A stretch of DNA of 37,626 nucleotides from an uncultured Lachnospiraceae bacterium (GCA_910588815.1 CAJUQY010000028.1:1-37626); one strand, 5' to 3'; positions 7,780 through 15,856 are shown, numbered from the stretch's first letter. Translations and numbers: made by a program. The notes: generated by a model from the letters alone, not told the origin.

Positions 7780-8082
7780 TCATACTTCGTAATCGCAGCA
7801 AGTCCGGTCTGTCATATAAGGCTTCACACAGGCCGCGCCTGCAGCCACATGGTCCGGATGGACCTGATAAGCCGCCAAAGCCTCCACCGATTCAAAGGTG
7901 CTGTCAAGTACCACATCCACCGTGCTGGTAGAAAGCGGCGGCGAGATCACTTTCACGTCAAGAACCCCCCAGGCAGCCTCTTTCACCGCCTGCAGCCGTC
8001 CTGCAAATTCCTCGGCCACCTGAGCCCGTTTTTCCTCAGACAGCTCCGGTTTAAACTTCCAGCTCACGATATGCTTTACCAT
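7780..8082 (-). CDS. Dabb (stress-responsive alpha/beta barrel) family protein
   Basis: A 100-residue single-domain protein of the Dabb family, dimeric ferredoxin-like barrels whose biochemical roles vary. The N-terminus MVKHIVSWKFKPELSEE and the motifs AWGVLDVKV, STVDVVLDSTFESVEALAAYQVHPDH are typical. The ending CCDYEV is cysteine-rich. GGAGGAG precedes the ATG. It is 30 bases downstream of nfnB and so is probably the third gene of the nfn operon. No specific substrate can be assigned. Confidence 0.85.
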   Translation of the reverse strand: MVKHIVSWKFKPELSEEKRAQVAEEFAGRLQAVKEAAWGVLDVKVISPPLSTSTVDVVLDSTFESVEALAAYQVHPDHVAAGAACVKPYMTDRTCCDYEV

Positions 8083-8112
8083 GAAACTCCTCCTTCCGGA
8101 TCCTGTCCCGAA

Positions 8113-9495
8113 CTACTTTGAAAGAAACTCGTGAATTCCCTTGGCGCCCGCTCTTCCTGCCTCCATGGCCAGGATTACCGTCGCCGCTCCGGTCACCGCA
8201 TCGCCCCCGGCATACACGCCGTCCTTGCTGGTCTTTCCGGTCTCGGCCTCTGCCACAATGCATTTCTTCCGGTTTGTCTCCAATCCCGCGGTGGTAGAGG
8301 AGATCAGCGGATTCGGAGAAGTTCCCAGGGACATGATAACCGCGTCAGCCTCTATTTCAAACTCTGAACCCTCCACGGGAACCGGTCTCCTCCTGCCGGA
8401 AGCATCCGGCTCGCCAAGCTCCATCTTAATGCAGCGCACTGCCTTCACCCAGCCGTTTTCATCGGCCAGGATCTCCACCGGATTGGTCAGAAGATTAAAA
8501 ATAATCCCCTCTTCCTTCGCATGATGGACTTCCTCCGCCCTGGCAGGAAGCTCCGCCTCGCTTCTTCTATATACAATATGGCTCTCCGCGCCGAGACGCA
8601 GGGCTGTCCTGGCCGCATCCATGGCCACATTTCCGCCGCCGACAATCACAGCCTTTTTGCTGACCGGCATGGGAGTCGCATAATCCTCCAATCTCGCTTT
8701 CATCAGGTTGCTTCTGGTCAGATACTCGTTGGCGGAGAATACCCCGTTGGCATTCTCGCCGGGAATCCCCATAAACATGGGAAGCCCCGCTCCGGATCCG
8801 ACAAACACCGCATCAAAGCCCTCTTCCTCCAAAAGCTCATCGATGGTCACAGATTTTCCGACGATCACGTCCGTCTCAATCTTTACACCCAGGGACTTCA
8901 CATTCTCCACCTCGGGCTTCACAACAGCGTCTTTGGGAAGACGGAACTCCGGAATGCCGTATGTAAGCACGCCGCCGGCCTCATGAAGAGCCTCAAAAAT
9001 CGTCACGTCATAACCCCATTTCGCCAGGTCGCCCGCACAGGAAAGCCCGGCAGGGCCGGAACCGATGACTGCCACCTTCCTGCCATTTAAGCTCTCCGCC
9101 TTTTTGGGCTTAATGCCGTTTTCTCTGGCCCAATCCGCCACAAAACGCTCCAGCTTTCCAATGGAAACCGGATCCCCCTTCTTGCCGCGGATGCATTTCC
9201 CTTCACACTGGCTTTCCTGAGGACATACCCGTCCGCAGACAGCCGGCAGAGAGGAAGACGCTGTCAGAATCTCATAAGCCCCGGCAAAATCCTCTTCCAC
9301 AATCCTCGCGATAAATCCGGGAATGTCGATGGACACGGGACAGCCCTGAGAACACAAGGGCTTTTTGCACTGTAAGCAGCGCTTTGCCTCCTCCACCGCT
9401 TCTTCCTTATTATAACCAAGGCATACTTCCTCAAAGTTTGCCGCCCTCACCTTGGGAGCCTGCTCCCTAACCGGTACTCTCTTTAATCCTTCCAT
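8113..9495 (-). CDS. nfnB: NfnB / glutamate synthase small-subunit-type NADPH oxidoreductase
   Basis: A 460-residue flavoprotein of the GltD-like family. With NfnA it forms the cytoplasmic NADH-dependent reduced ferredoxin:NADP+ oxidoreductase, which couples NADPH, NADH and ferredoxin by flavin-based electron bifurcation. Cysteines for two [4Fe-4S] clusters lie at the N-terminus (CLQCKKPLCSQGCP and CGRVCPQESQCEGKC). They are followed by the FAD site VIGSGPAGLSCAGDLAKWG and the NADPH site VIVGGGNVAMDAARTALRLG with YRRSEAELPAR. The ATG shares one base with the nfnA stop (TAATG), so translation is coupled. A stand-alone GltD-like protein is the alternative, but the NfnA partner and the absence of a GltB large subunit favour Nfn. 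Often annotated gltA. Confidence 0.9.
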   Translation of the reverse strand: MEGLKRVPVREQAPKVRAANFEEVCLGYNKEEAVEEAKRCLQCKKPLCSQGCPVSIDIPGFIARIVEEDFAGAYEILTASSSLPAVCGRVCPQESQCEGKCIRGKKGDPVSIGKLERFVADWARENGIKPKKAESLNGRKVAVIGSGPAGLSCAGDLAKWGYDVTIFEALHEAGGVLTYGIPEFRLPKDAVVKPEVENVKSLGVKIETDVIVGKSVTIDELLEEEGFDAVFVGSGAGLPMFMGIPGENANGVFSANEYLTRSNLMKARLEDYATPMPVSKKAVIVGGGNVAMDAARTALRLGAESHIVYRRSEAELPARAEEVHHAKEEGIIFNLLTNPVEILADENGWVKAVRCIKMELGEPDASGRRRPVPVEGSEFEIEADAVIMSLGTSPNPLISSTTAGLETNRKKCIVAEAETGKTSKDGVYAGGDAVTGAATVILAMEAGRAGAKGIHEFLSK

Positions 9496-10382
9496 TATTT
9501 GTCACCTCCGCAATGTCCGCATCCGCCGTGATGGGTATCACCCTCCTGGAATTGGAGAAGGGTCCTCCCCTCTTCCGTCCGATACATGGCCTGACGCTTC
9601 ATAGCTTCGTCAAAATTGATCAGATGTCCGTCAAACTCCGGTCCATCCACACAGGCGAATTTCACCTCATCTCCCACTTTCAGCCGGCAGGCGCCGCACA
9701 TACCGGTTCCGTCCACCATAATCGGATTCATGCTGACAACCGTATGGATTCCCAGCTTCTTCGTGGTCAGGCAGCAAAATTTCATCATGATCATGGGGCC
9801 GATGGCAACACAGTGGTCATACTCCTTGCCCTCTGCCACCAGATCCTCGATAGCTTTGGTCACCATGCCGCTTCTGCCGTAGCTGCCGTCGTCCGTGGTC
9901 ACATAGACGTTCCCCGCCACTTCCTTCATCATCTCTTCCATGATGACCAGACTCTTCGTCTTGGAACCAATGATGACATCCGCAGCGATCCCGTGTTCAT
10001 GGAGCCACTTCACCTGAGGATACACCGGAGCCGTACCAACGCCGCCCGCCACAAACAGGATCTTCTTTTTTTTCGTCTCTTCCAAATCACCTGTGATCAG
10101 GTCGGACGGACACCCAAGCGGCCCCACGAAATCCAGCAGGCTGTCCCCGGCTTTAAGATTCGCAAGCTGATGAGTGGATGCGCCAATCGGCTGAAATACG
10201 ATCGTCACCGTACCCTTCTCCCTATCGTAATCCGCAATGGTCAAAGGAACTCGCTCGCCCTTCTCGTCCAGTCTGACAATGATGAACTGGCCGGGCAGAC
10301 AAGATTTCGCCACGCGCTTTGCTTCCACATCCATCAGAATAATATTTTCCGCAAGATGTTCCGCTTTCAGAATCTTGAACAT
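9495..10382 (-). CDS. nfnA: NfnA, NAD-binding iron-sulfur flavoprotein subunit
   Basis: A 295-residue protein of the dihydroorotate dehydrogenase electron-transfer / sulfide dehydrogenase subunit family. It has an FAD-binding barrel (CLPGQFIIVRLDEKGERVPL), a nucleotide-binding domain (LFVAGGVGTAPVYPQVKWL) and a C-terminal [2Fe-2S] site, DGTGMCGACR with a later FAC; the Asp plus three Cys ligation fits NfnA. The last residues are HHGGCGHCGGDK, a His/Cys-rich tail. AAGGAGG precedes the ATG, and a good promoter lies at 10441-10469. It heads the nfnA-nfnB-Dabb operon. PyrK is an alternative family name, but the neighbouring NfnB settles it. Confidence 0.9.
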   Translation of the reverse strand: MFKILKAEHLAENIILMDVEAKRVAKSCLPGQFIIVRLDEKGERVPLTIADYDREKGTVTIVFQPIGASTHQLANLKAGDSLLDFVGPLGCPSDLITGDLEETKKKKILFVAGGVGTAPVYPQVKWLHEHGIAADVIIGSKTKSLVIMEEMMKEVAGNVYVTTDDGSYGRSGMVTKAIEDLVAEGKEYDHCVAIGPMIMMKFCCLTTKKLGIHTVVSMNPIMVDGTGMCGACRLKVGDEVKFACVDGPEFDGHLINFDEAMKRQAMYRTEEGRTLLQFQEGDTHHGGCGHCGGDK

Positions 10383-10440
10383 GTTATTTCCTCCTTAGCT
10401 TTCCTTGGCACGACAACTTTTTGTACATGCCGCCTATTTT

Positions 10441-10469
10441 ATTTTAACACTGTATTTTCGTCATTTCAA
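10441..10469 (-). promoter_or_regulatory. SigmaA-type promoter for nfnA
   Basis: Minus strand TTGAAA (10469-10464), 17-bp spacer, then TAAAAT (10446-10441) preceded by TGT, an extended -10. It lies about 60 bases upstream of the nfnA ATG and downstream of repeat element A, so the operon can be transcribed independently of the zinc-ribbon operon. Confidence 0.7.
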
Positions 10470-10513
10470 CAAAAAATTCGAGGAAAAGCAGGGATTTCCC
10501 CCCGAATCCTTGT

Positions 10514-10610
10514 AATCGAGTGGGGAAGAAGCTTCTTTCTCTACCTGTCGCGCGGCCCGTGCGCCATTTCAGCGGCATGTTTCCTCTGCACGTGCCTGTG
10601 CATATACAAA
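10514..10610 (-). repeat. Structured intergenic element, copy A
   Basis: 97 bp between the hairpin ending the zinc-ribbon operon and the nfnA promoter. Positions 10549-10609 match 33708-33768 (copy B) at 55 of 61 bases, although the flanking genes are unrelated. On the minus strand the outer stem GGCACGTGC / GCACGGGCC (8 of 9 pairs) encloses an AGAGGAAACAT bulge and an inner GCC..GGC hairpin. A palindromic AAGAAGCTTCTT hairpin and CTCGATT follow. Confidence 0.7.
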
Positions 10611-10645
10611 GAGCCGCCAGATTTCTTAAATAAATCCGGCGGCTC
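10611..10645 (-). terminator. Hairpin closing the zinc-ribbon/FHA operon
   Basis: GAGCCGCCAGATTT (10611-10624) pairs with AAATCCGGCGGCTC (10632-10645) with one wobble. On the minus strand it is followed by TTTGTATATG. It starts 17 bases past the stop of the last operon gene. Copy A of the repeat is directly downstream. Confidence 0.65.
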
Positions 10646-10661
10646 CGTTCCAACTGCTCAT

Positions 10662-11774
10662 TTAATACATAAAGTTGCGCATCATGCTCGTCATATTGCC
10701 TCCGATAATCTTTATGTAAAGCCAAACAATGATATACGTGGCAACGGCACTGACAAGAAACGTTAAGAACAACTGCCATATTCTCTTATTTTTGTCGTCC
10801 GCTGCAAAACCTCCCATGGCTGCCGGAATAAAGAAATATGCCAGCAGATTTCCTGTACTGTACATACAAATGGTAATCAAGACCATGGTGCTGCTCCCGT
10901 TCTCCGACATAACAATCAGAACAAGCAGAGCCGTGAGGGCCGTAAAAGGCATCTGTGCCAGGGCCTTCGCCGCGGCAACACCCAACCCCTGCATATATGT
11001 CATGTCCTTCTTGGCAATGCCCTTTGTGAACACCATGGCAAACACTCCGTAAACAGCCAGAACCCCGGCCCCCGCGAGCAGCGCCATAAGGAACATCAAA
11101 GGAGTATCCATCGCCTTTCCTCCGGCCAGGCTGTTGACTCTAAGTGCAAAAAACAGGAAAATCAGGCTAAATAAAACCACCTGGATCCCCAGAATCCCCA
11201 TGACAACCGGAACCTTAGCCGCGGCCGCCATGCCGGAAAGGGTATCCGCAGGCTTTTTCCAGGCTTCCATTATGGTTCCCCAGAGCCCCTTCATATAAAC
11301 TCCCGCCGCTCCCGGCTGCCTCGGCGCCTGAGGGCCGCCGTAAGGCTGGCCGTACCCAGGCTGGCCATACATCTGAGGACCTCCCTGAGGCGGTACCTGG
11401 CCATACATCTGAGGACCTCCCTGGGGCGGCACCTGGCCATACATCTGAGGACCTCCCTGAGGCGGCACCTGGCCATATATCTGAGGGCCTCCCTGGCCCG
11501 GACCTCCCTGAGGCGGCACCTGGCCATATATCTGAGGGCCTCCCTGGCCCGGACCTCCCTGAGGCGGTACCTGACCCGAGCCTCCCTGAGGCGGTACCTG
11601 GCCCGGACCTGCGGGAGCTCCCTGGGGCGGCACCTGGCCATACACCTGAGCGCTTCCCTGAGGCGGCTGTCCCTGAAACGCTACTGTTTTCTGGGCATCG
11701 CCCACCTGCTGTCCACAGGTACAGCTCTCCCCCTCCTGCAAGGGTCTTCCACACTGACTACAAAACTTTGCCAT
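10662..11774 (-). CDS. Zinc-ribbon, Gly/Pro/Gln-repeat membrane protein
   Basis: A 370-residue protein. An N-terminal zinc ribbon (FCSQCGRPLQEGESCTCG) is followed at about residues 42-146 by low-complexity repeats of the type QMYGQVPPQGGP (12 residues) and longer variants with GQGGP. The C-terminal half has about five hydrophobic segments, for example VPVVMGILGIQVVLFSLIFL and PLMFLMALLAGAGVLAVYG, resembling YIP1-like membrane domains. The repeats and ribbon are probably cytoplasmic (inference). GGAGG precedes the ATG. It is the last gene of a five-gene operon (15812 down to 10662). Function unknown; it could be a scaffold or a sensor. Confidence 0.8.
   Translation of the reverse strand: MAKFCSQCGRPLQEGESCTCGQQVGDAQKTVAFQGQPPQGSAQVYGQVPPQGAPAGPGQVPPQGGSGQVPPQGGPGQGGPQIYGQVPPQGGPGQGGPQIYGQVPPQGGPQMYGQVPPQGGPQMYGQVPPQGGPQMYGQPGYGQPYGGPQAPRQPGAAGVYMKGLWGTIMEAWKKPADTLSGMAAAAKVPVVMGILGIQVVLFSLIFLFFALRVNSLAGGKAMDTPLMFLMALLAGAGVLAVYGVFAMVFTKGIAKKDMTYMQGLGVAAAKALAQMPFTALTALLVLIVMSENGSSTMVLITICMYSTGNLLAYFFIPAAMGGFAADDKNKRIWQLFLTFLVSAVATYIIVWLYIKIIGGNMTSMMRNFMY
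11342..11625 (-). repeat. In-gene tandem repeats (36- and 51-bp units)
   Basis: Tandem units inside the zinc-ribbon gene encode QMYGQVPPQGGP (36 bp) and QIYGQVPPQGGPGQGGP (51 bp). Units are nearly identical at the DNA level, which points to recent slippage or recombination and predicts copy-number variation among strains. Confidence 0.8.
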
Positions 11775-11849
11775 ACGTTTCCTCCTTCATGTATGCTCCG
11801 TTTCCGAACACACTGCATTATGATATATATTTATACTGCCCGGAGCCTG

Positions 11850-12863
11850 TCAGAACAAATGATCCATTTCTTCATTATCGATTTTCCAGACAGGGATAAA
11901 CAGGAATTTCTTTCCTGACCTCACCACAACCAGTTCCATTTCCTGGCTGTCGCTCATTCCCATAAATTCCATACTCATTTTGACGGTGACCAACTTTCTG
12001 GTCCGGCCATCCTCATCCGCATCATAGGACTCCTCGGAAATCTTTTCGACCTTCAGAGAGTTCAGGACCCCTGACATGGAAGAAATCTCTCCCATCCCAT
12101 CCTTTGCCTCCTGAATAAACTCCTCTTTTGACATCCAGTCGTAAGAGCCTTCCTCCCCCCAATAGATGCTGTCATAGACCTTATTCCAATTGCCGTCCTT
12201 GATACCGCCGAAAAAGTCTTCTATCGGAGCCATCGGGTCACTGGACTTGATATAAAGGAAAGCACCGCCGCCGAGAATCGCCGCCAGAAGAAGGACAATC
12301 ACTCCAATGACAACGCCCTTTTTCCCTTTCTTTTTCTGCTGCCCCATACCGTCCGGCCCGTAGGGCGGCTGATAACCGTAAGAGGACTGATTCCCGTAGG
12401 ACGGCTGGTTTCCATAGGCTGGCGGATTCCCATAAGGCTGCTGACTCCCATAGGGCTGCTGATTCCCATAGGGCTGGCTTCCGTAAGGCTGCTGGTTCCC
12501 GTAAGATTGGTCTCCGTAGGATTGGTCTCCGTAAGGCTGCTGGTTCCCGTAGGACTGACCTCCGTAAGGCTGGCCCTGGCTTCCGTAGGGCTGCTGATTT
12601 GTATAAGCCCCGTTCCCGTAATACTGGCCTTCATAGGTTTCCGGGTTGCCATATGGCTGCTGGTTTCCATAAATCTGCTGCTCCCCGTAAGAAGATGCTC
12701 CGTAAGGCTGCCCCTCTTCCAGACGGACATCTCCCAAGGGCGCCGTATCCTCATTCACCTCCACAGACGGTGCGGTTTGTTCCTCCAAAGGACTTCCGCA
12801 GCCCCTGCAGAATTTCGCCGTATCGCTGTTCTCGCTCCCGCAGTGCATACAATACATACTCAT
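11850..12863 (-). CDS. Zinc-ribbon, Tyr/Gly/Gln/Asn-repeat, single-pass membrane protein
   Basis: A 337-residue protein with three parts. First is a zinc ribbon, YCMHCG..FCRGCG. Second is a prion-like stretch (about residues 50-170) of SYGNQQPYG, QPYGDQSYG and similar units, rich in Tyr, Gly, Gln and Asn. Third, after KKKGKKG, comes one transmembrane helix (VVIGVIVLLLAAILGGGAFLYI) and an extracytoplasmic domain (about 215-337) with PIEDFFGGIKDGNWNKVYDSI, resembling small NTF2-like/DUF4878 domains. The GGGGG ribosome site fits either the first ATG or the one two codons later. The gene lies 17 bases after the FHA gene. Function unknown; the layout suggests signalling across the membrane or assembly. 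Confidence 0.8.
   Translation of the reverse strand: MSMYCMHCGSENSDTAKFCRGCGSPLEEQTAPSVEVNEDTAPLGDVRLEEGQPYGASSYGEQQIYGNQQPYGNPETYEGQYYGNGAYTNQQPYGSQGQPYGGQSYGNQQPYGDQSYGDQSYGNQQPYGSQPYGNQQPYGSQQPYGNPPAYGNQPSYGNQSSYGYQPPYGPDGMGQQKKKGKKGVVIGVIVLLLAAILGGGAFLYIKSSDPMAPIEDFFGGIKDGNWNKVYDSIYWGEEGSYDWMSKEEFIQEAKDGMGEISSMSGVLNSLKVEKISEESYDADEDGRTRKLVTVKMSMEFMGMSDSQEMELVVVRSGKKFLFIPVWKIDNEEMDHLF
12360..12715 (-). repeat. In-gene degenerate repeats encoding YG[N/S/D]QQPYG
   Basis: Short repeats (18-27 bp) built on CCGTAAGGCTGCTGGTTCC, read as QPYG/SYGN units in the zinc-ribbon membrane protein. No spacer logic or leader is present and the frame stays open, so this is coding low complexity and not a CRISPR array. 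Confidence 0.75.
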
Positions 12864-12880
12864 TTCCCCCTTTATAATCT

Positions 12881-13891
12881 TTAGCGTACCATAAACTGGA
12901 ACGGCTCATCTGCCAGAACGAAGCCGTCTCCATGGCAAAGCCTGTATTCCTCTCCCGGCTCCAGCCGCATTCCATTTAAATATGTGGAATTGGTTGAATC
13001 ATGATCCACCAGGTAATACTCTCTGTTTTCCATAATAATGCTGGCATGATGACGGCTGACCGCCCGGTTGTCAGCAACGCGGAAATCCGCATCCCTGCTC
13101 TTTCCAATCAATGTCTCATCCAAAACGACCGCCATCTCATCTCCTGTGCGGAGCCGAATGATATAAGCAATCTCCTTGGCTTTCGTAAAAACATCCGGAA
13201 TCATAATATTCAGTCCGCCGCCCTCGCTCCAGGGCTCCCCATACTCCGGTTCCCCCTTGCCGGCGCTCCCGTGAAACTCCTCTTTGTATGGCGCCTGCTC
13301 CTCCTCCGGCTGATATCCATAGCTCTCCGGTTCCTCTAAGGCAGCCGCCTCCACCGAAGATGCCGCAATATCCTGCAAAAGAAGGGTGTCAGCCATGGTC
13401 TTGCACTGGTTCAGATTTTCTCTGTTGACACTTTTCACATAATTCAGCAGTGTGTGCATGTTTTCCTGATTCTGTTCCGGATCGCCCTCCATGATGGTCA
13501 CCAGCTCCGCCATCAGAAGGCGCAGCTTCTCGATGGGGCTTCTCGGATCCTTCTGCAGCCCGCAGATCCACCGAATCTCCCCGGTCTCATCCTGGACGTA
13601 TACATCCGAAAGGCTCATAAGAAGCTCGCTTCTCGGAATCATGTACTCATCCAGGTTTACCCACACACTGAGCAGACTCTTTAACACCTGTACCGCCGTC
13701 TTTTTTGACATTCCGGCCGAAAAAATGCGGCTCAAAGGGGTAAAGCCTGCCGTATTATAATTGGCGTCCCCGGCCTCCTCTCCCATAAGCTCCAACCGGA
13801 ACACTCCGTCTATTTCATTACAGAAAAGCATATTGTAAGTGACCTGGTCAAAGGCGCTCTCCATGGACGCCTGCCGTTCAATCCTGTCCAT
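12881..13891 (-). CDS. DUF6382-type N-terminal domain with C-terminal FHA domain
   Basis: A 336-residue soluble protein. Residues 1-175 match the layout of DUF6382 proteins (YNMLFCNEIDGVFRLELMGE, LLSVWVNLDEYMIPRSELLM). A low-complexity acidic linker rich in Glu, Tyr and Gly follows. The forkhead-associated domain lies at about 255-335: LIGKSRDADFRV, SRHHASI, DSTNSTYLNG. These carry the conserved Gly, Arg, Ser, His and Asn of phosphothreonine binding. It probably docks a phosphorylated partner, but no Ser/Thr kinase is in the window. It lies between the TadZ-like ATPase and the zinc-ribbon genes with gaps of 21 and 17 bases. Similar FHA proteins accompany Tad pilus loci in Lachnospiraceae (inference from family knowledge). 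Confidence 0.82.
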   Translation of the reverse strand: MDRIERQASMESAFDQVTYNMLFCNEIDGVFRLELMGEEAGDANYNTAGFTPLSRIFSAGMSKKTAVQVLKSLLSVWVNLDEYMIPRSELLMSLSDVYVQDETGEIRWICGLQKDPRSPIEKLRLLMAELVTIMEGDPEQNQENMHTLLNYVKSVNRENLNQCKTMADTLLLQDIAASSVEAAALEEPESYGYQPEEEQAPYKEEFHGSAGKGEPEYGEPWSEGGGLNIMIPDVFTKAKEIAYIIRLRTGDEMAVVLDETLIGKSRDADFRVADNRAVSRHHASIIMENREYYLVDHDSTNSTYLNGMRLEPGEEYRLCHGDGFVLADEPFQFMVR

Positions 13892-13912
13892 CTCGCATCC
13901 ACTCCCTTTCCC

Positions 13913-14923
13913 TCACCGCAGGACTTCCCGAAGTGCTTCATGGCCAATCATCTGCTCCACCATCTGAGACGGCCCGGCAGGGGCCAGCACCCCGATGGTC
14001 CCTGCCACAGGAAGCTCCGTATTCTCATACAGCCGTCCGTACTTTTCATGGAATTTATTATACAAAAGCACAGATTTAGGGCAAAGGCCATTCCCCAGCA
14101 TTTTAAAGAGACTCCAGATCTTATGCAGCCTCTGGTTGGAGGTATACGCTCCGTCATCCACAAAAATCACTCTGTCCGCCATGCGGCAGGCCATAAGCAG
14201 CCCGTGGTTCACGGAAAAACTGCTGTCAATCACGATATACCGAAACTCTCCCGAATCGATCAAGCGCCGCAGGAATACTTCCATCCGGGCTTTTGTGAGG
14301 CTCATCAGGGAGAGAGGCGCGGAAAGATTATCATAATAGTAAACTCCCCCGCTGTCCCGGTTTAAAACCGCAGCCAGCGCCGCGTCCAGATCTCCTCCGG
14401 TCTCCAGCTCCTTTAAAAGATACTGAAAATCTCTGGGATTCCCCCCCTGGAAAATCGTGCCCATGTCTCCAAGGCTGCTCATATTAAAATAGAGCACCCG
14501 CTTTTCCTCCTGGGAAAGCTTCTGTGCGCAGGCGGCCGCCACTGTAGAGCAGCCGCACCCTGCGCTTGCCCCTGCGAACACAAATAACTTTACGGACATA
14601 TCCTCATTTTCCAGAATCCTGCCCAAAACTTCCAAAATCTCCCTGCGGCTCTGATAGCGAAAGATCTCGCCCTCCTCCTCCATGGGTTCCCCCGTCAGAT
14701 AGCCCACATGAATATCACCGATAAACAGGGGATATTCTTCTCTTAGAACATCTGAAACCAGGACCCCCTCCACTTCTCTGGCAGAAATCAGATGGTCAAG
14801 CTGCTCCTTCCCCTGCATCGGCCGGAAAACATAGGCATGCCCCGGAGCCTCATTCATATACTGACAAAACCGCTCTGTGTACGCACTGTCCGGATCGTAC
14901 ACTGCAATCGCTATCTGTCCCAT
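13913..14923 (-). CDS. TadZ/CpaE-like ParA-fold ATPase with atypical Walker A
   Basis: A 336-residue protein with a receiver-like N-terminal domain (about 1-105) and a MinD/ParA-fold domain (about 110-336), the CpaE/TadZ architecture used to place Tad pili at the pole. The nucleotide loop reads GASAGCGCST (118-127): both lysines of the deviant Walker A motif (xKGGxGKS/T) are missing, replaced by Ser and Cys. Other fold motifs remain (VLYFNMSSLGDMG, YIVIDSSFSVNHG, DRVIFVDDG). TadZ proteins are known with non-standard Walker A motifs, so nucleotide binding without fast hydrolysis is possible. No pilus ATPase, TadB/C, prepilin or prepilin peptidase gene is nearby, so a Tad role is unproven. Confidence 0.78.
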   Translation of the reverse strand: MGQIAIAVYDPDSAYTERFCQYMNEAPGHAYVFRPMQGKEQLDHLISAREVEGVLVSDVLREEYPLFIGDIHVGYLTGEPMEEEGEIFRYQSRREILEVLGRILENEDMSVKLFVFAGASAGCGCSTVAAACAQKLSQEEKRVLYFNMSSLGDMGTIFQGGNPRDFQYLLKELETGGDLDAALAAVLNRDSGGVYYYDNLSAPLSLMSLTKARMEVFLRRLIDSGEFRYIVIDSSFSVNHGLLMACRMADRVIFVDDGAYTSNQRLHKIWSLFKMLGNGLCPKSVLLYNKFHEKYGRLYENTELPVAGTIGVLAPAGPSQMVEQMIGHEALREVLR

Positions 14924-14960
14924 AAATTATGTAATCATTCCTTCCAAAAATAACACAGAA

Positions 14961-15812
14961 TCAATATCCCATCTTTTTCTCATAATCTGCAATCAGCTTC
15001 CGGTTGGCCGTCTCATAGTCATTAAACACACTTTCATTGAAACGGTCCGGTTCAATCGTCGGCACATACCAGGATTTACCCAGAAAATATTCATTGAGCG
15101 CGGCATCCTTAAACTTCCTGCCATGGCGGGCATAAATCTCATTCCGCGCAAGCCTGAGCTGCTCTCTGGTCAGAGGCGCCAAATCAGCTTCTGTAAGATA
15201 CGCGGAATTGCTGGTGGGAAGTATATATTCCGACACGGCCTCCGTGGCGGGAGGCACAGTTGTCTCGGGAACCGCCGCCGCAGTAGGCGCCGGTGTCTCT
15301 GCCGCCGGCGGTACTGTTTCTGTAGCTGTAGTCTCTTCCTGCGTCGCCTCCTCCGTCTCTTCATCAAGGGGCTCCTCTGTACCCTCGGTTTTATTGGCCG
15401 CTATTCTTTCTCCGTCTCCGCCGCCTTTTCCTCCAAAGGTGCGAATTCCTAAAACAACCAGTACGATAATCAGCGCAGCCGCCACCACGCCGAGTACCAC
15501 AATAAGCACCGTCTGGGTGCCGCCCTTCTTCTTTTCTCTTTCCGGAGGATATCTGTCCTCCTGCAGCCTTCCATAGCCCGGGCCTTCACCGGTCCGATAG
15601 GCCGTATTCTCATAAGAAGATCCATACCCGTAAGACGGTCCGTCCCCACGGTTCTCATAGCTTTCACGGAACGGTCTGGTTTTCGTTTCCTCCCGCCGGG
15701 CCGGCTGCCCATGAGGCGGAGCCGTGCCCTCCACGGATTTTACCGGTGCTCCACAGCCGTCGCAAAATTTAGAATTGTCTGGGATTTGTTTCCCGCACTC
15801 TTCGCAAAACAT
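14961..15812 (-). CDS. Zinc-ribbon, single-pass membrane protein with extracellular YARHG domain
   Basis: 283 residues. The zinc ribbon FCEECGKQIPDNSKFCDGCG is followed by a Tyr/Gly/Arg-rich cytoplasmic linker and one transmembrane helix (VLIVVLGVVAAALIIVLVVLG). A Thr/Pro/Glu-rich stalk (about 150-205) leads to a YARHG domain (about 210-283: YLTEADLAPLTREQLRLARNEIYARHGRKF). YARHG domains are extracellular modules of unknown ligand. The gene heads the five-gene operon; an AT-rich stretch with a likely promoter lies upstream at 15853-15900. The ribbon-linker-helix-outer-domain plan is shared with the gene at 11850-12863 and the one at 21477-22415. Confidence 0.85.
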   Translation of the reverse strand: MFCEECGKQIPDNSKFCDGCGAPVKSVEGTAPPHGQPARREETKTRPFRESYENRGDGPSYGYGSSYENTAYRTGEGPGYGRLQEDRYPPEREKKKGGTQTVLIVVLGVVAAALIIVLVVLGIRTFGGKGGGDGERIAANKTEGTEEPLDEETEEATQEETTATETVPPAAETPAPTAAAVPETTVPPATEAVSEYILPTSNSAYLTEADLAPLTREQLRLARNEIYARHGRKFKDAALNEYFLGKSWYVPTIEPDRFNESVFNDYETANRKLIADYEKKMGY

Positions 15813-15856
15813 GGTTTCCCTCCCATTTTCCCCTTCAATTTTAAAAGCTATTGCTA

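Noticed and set aside
9513..10766. A 417-codon + strand frame over nfnA
   Set aside because: Antisense of nfnA plus the intergenic repeat; composition is the His/Arg/Leu-rich type seen in shadow frames.
12360..12715. Regular short repeats resembling a CRISPR array
   Set aside because: Units vary, there are no unique spacers, and the stretch is one open frame encoding QPYG-type repeats.
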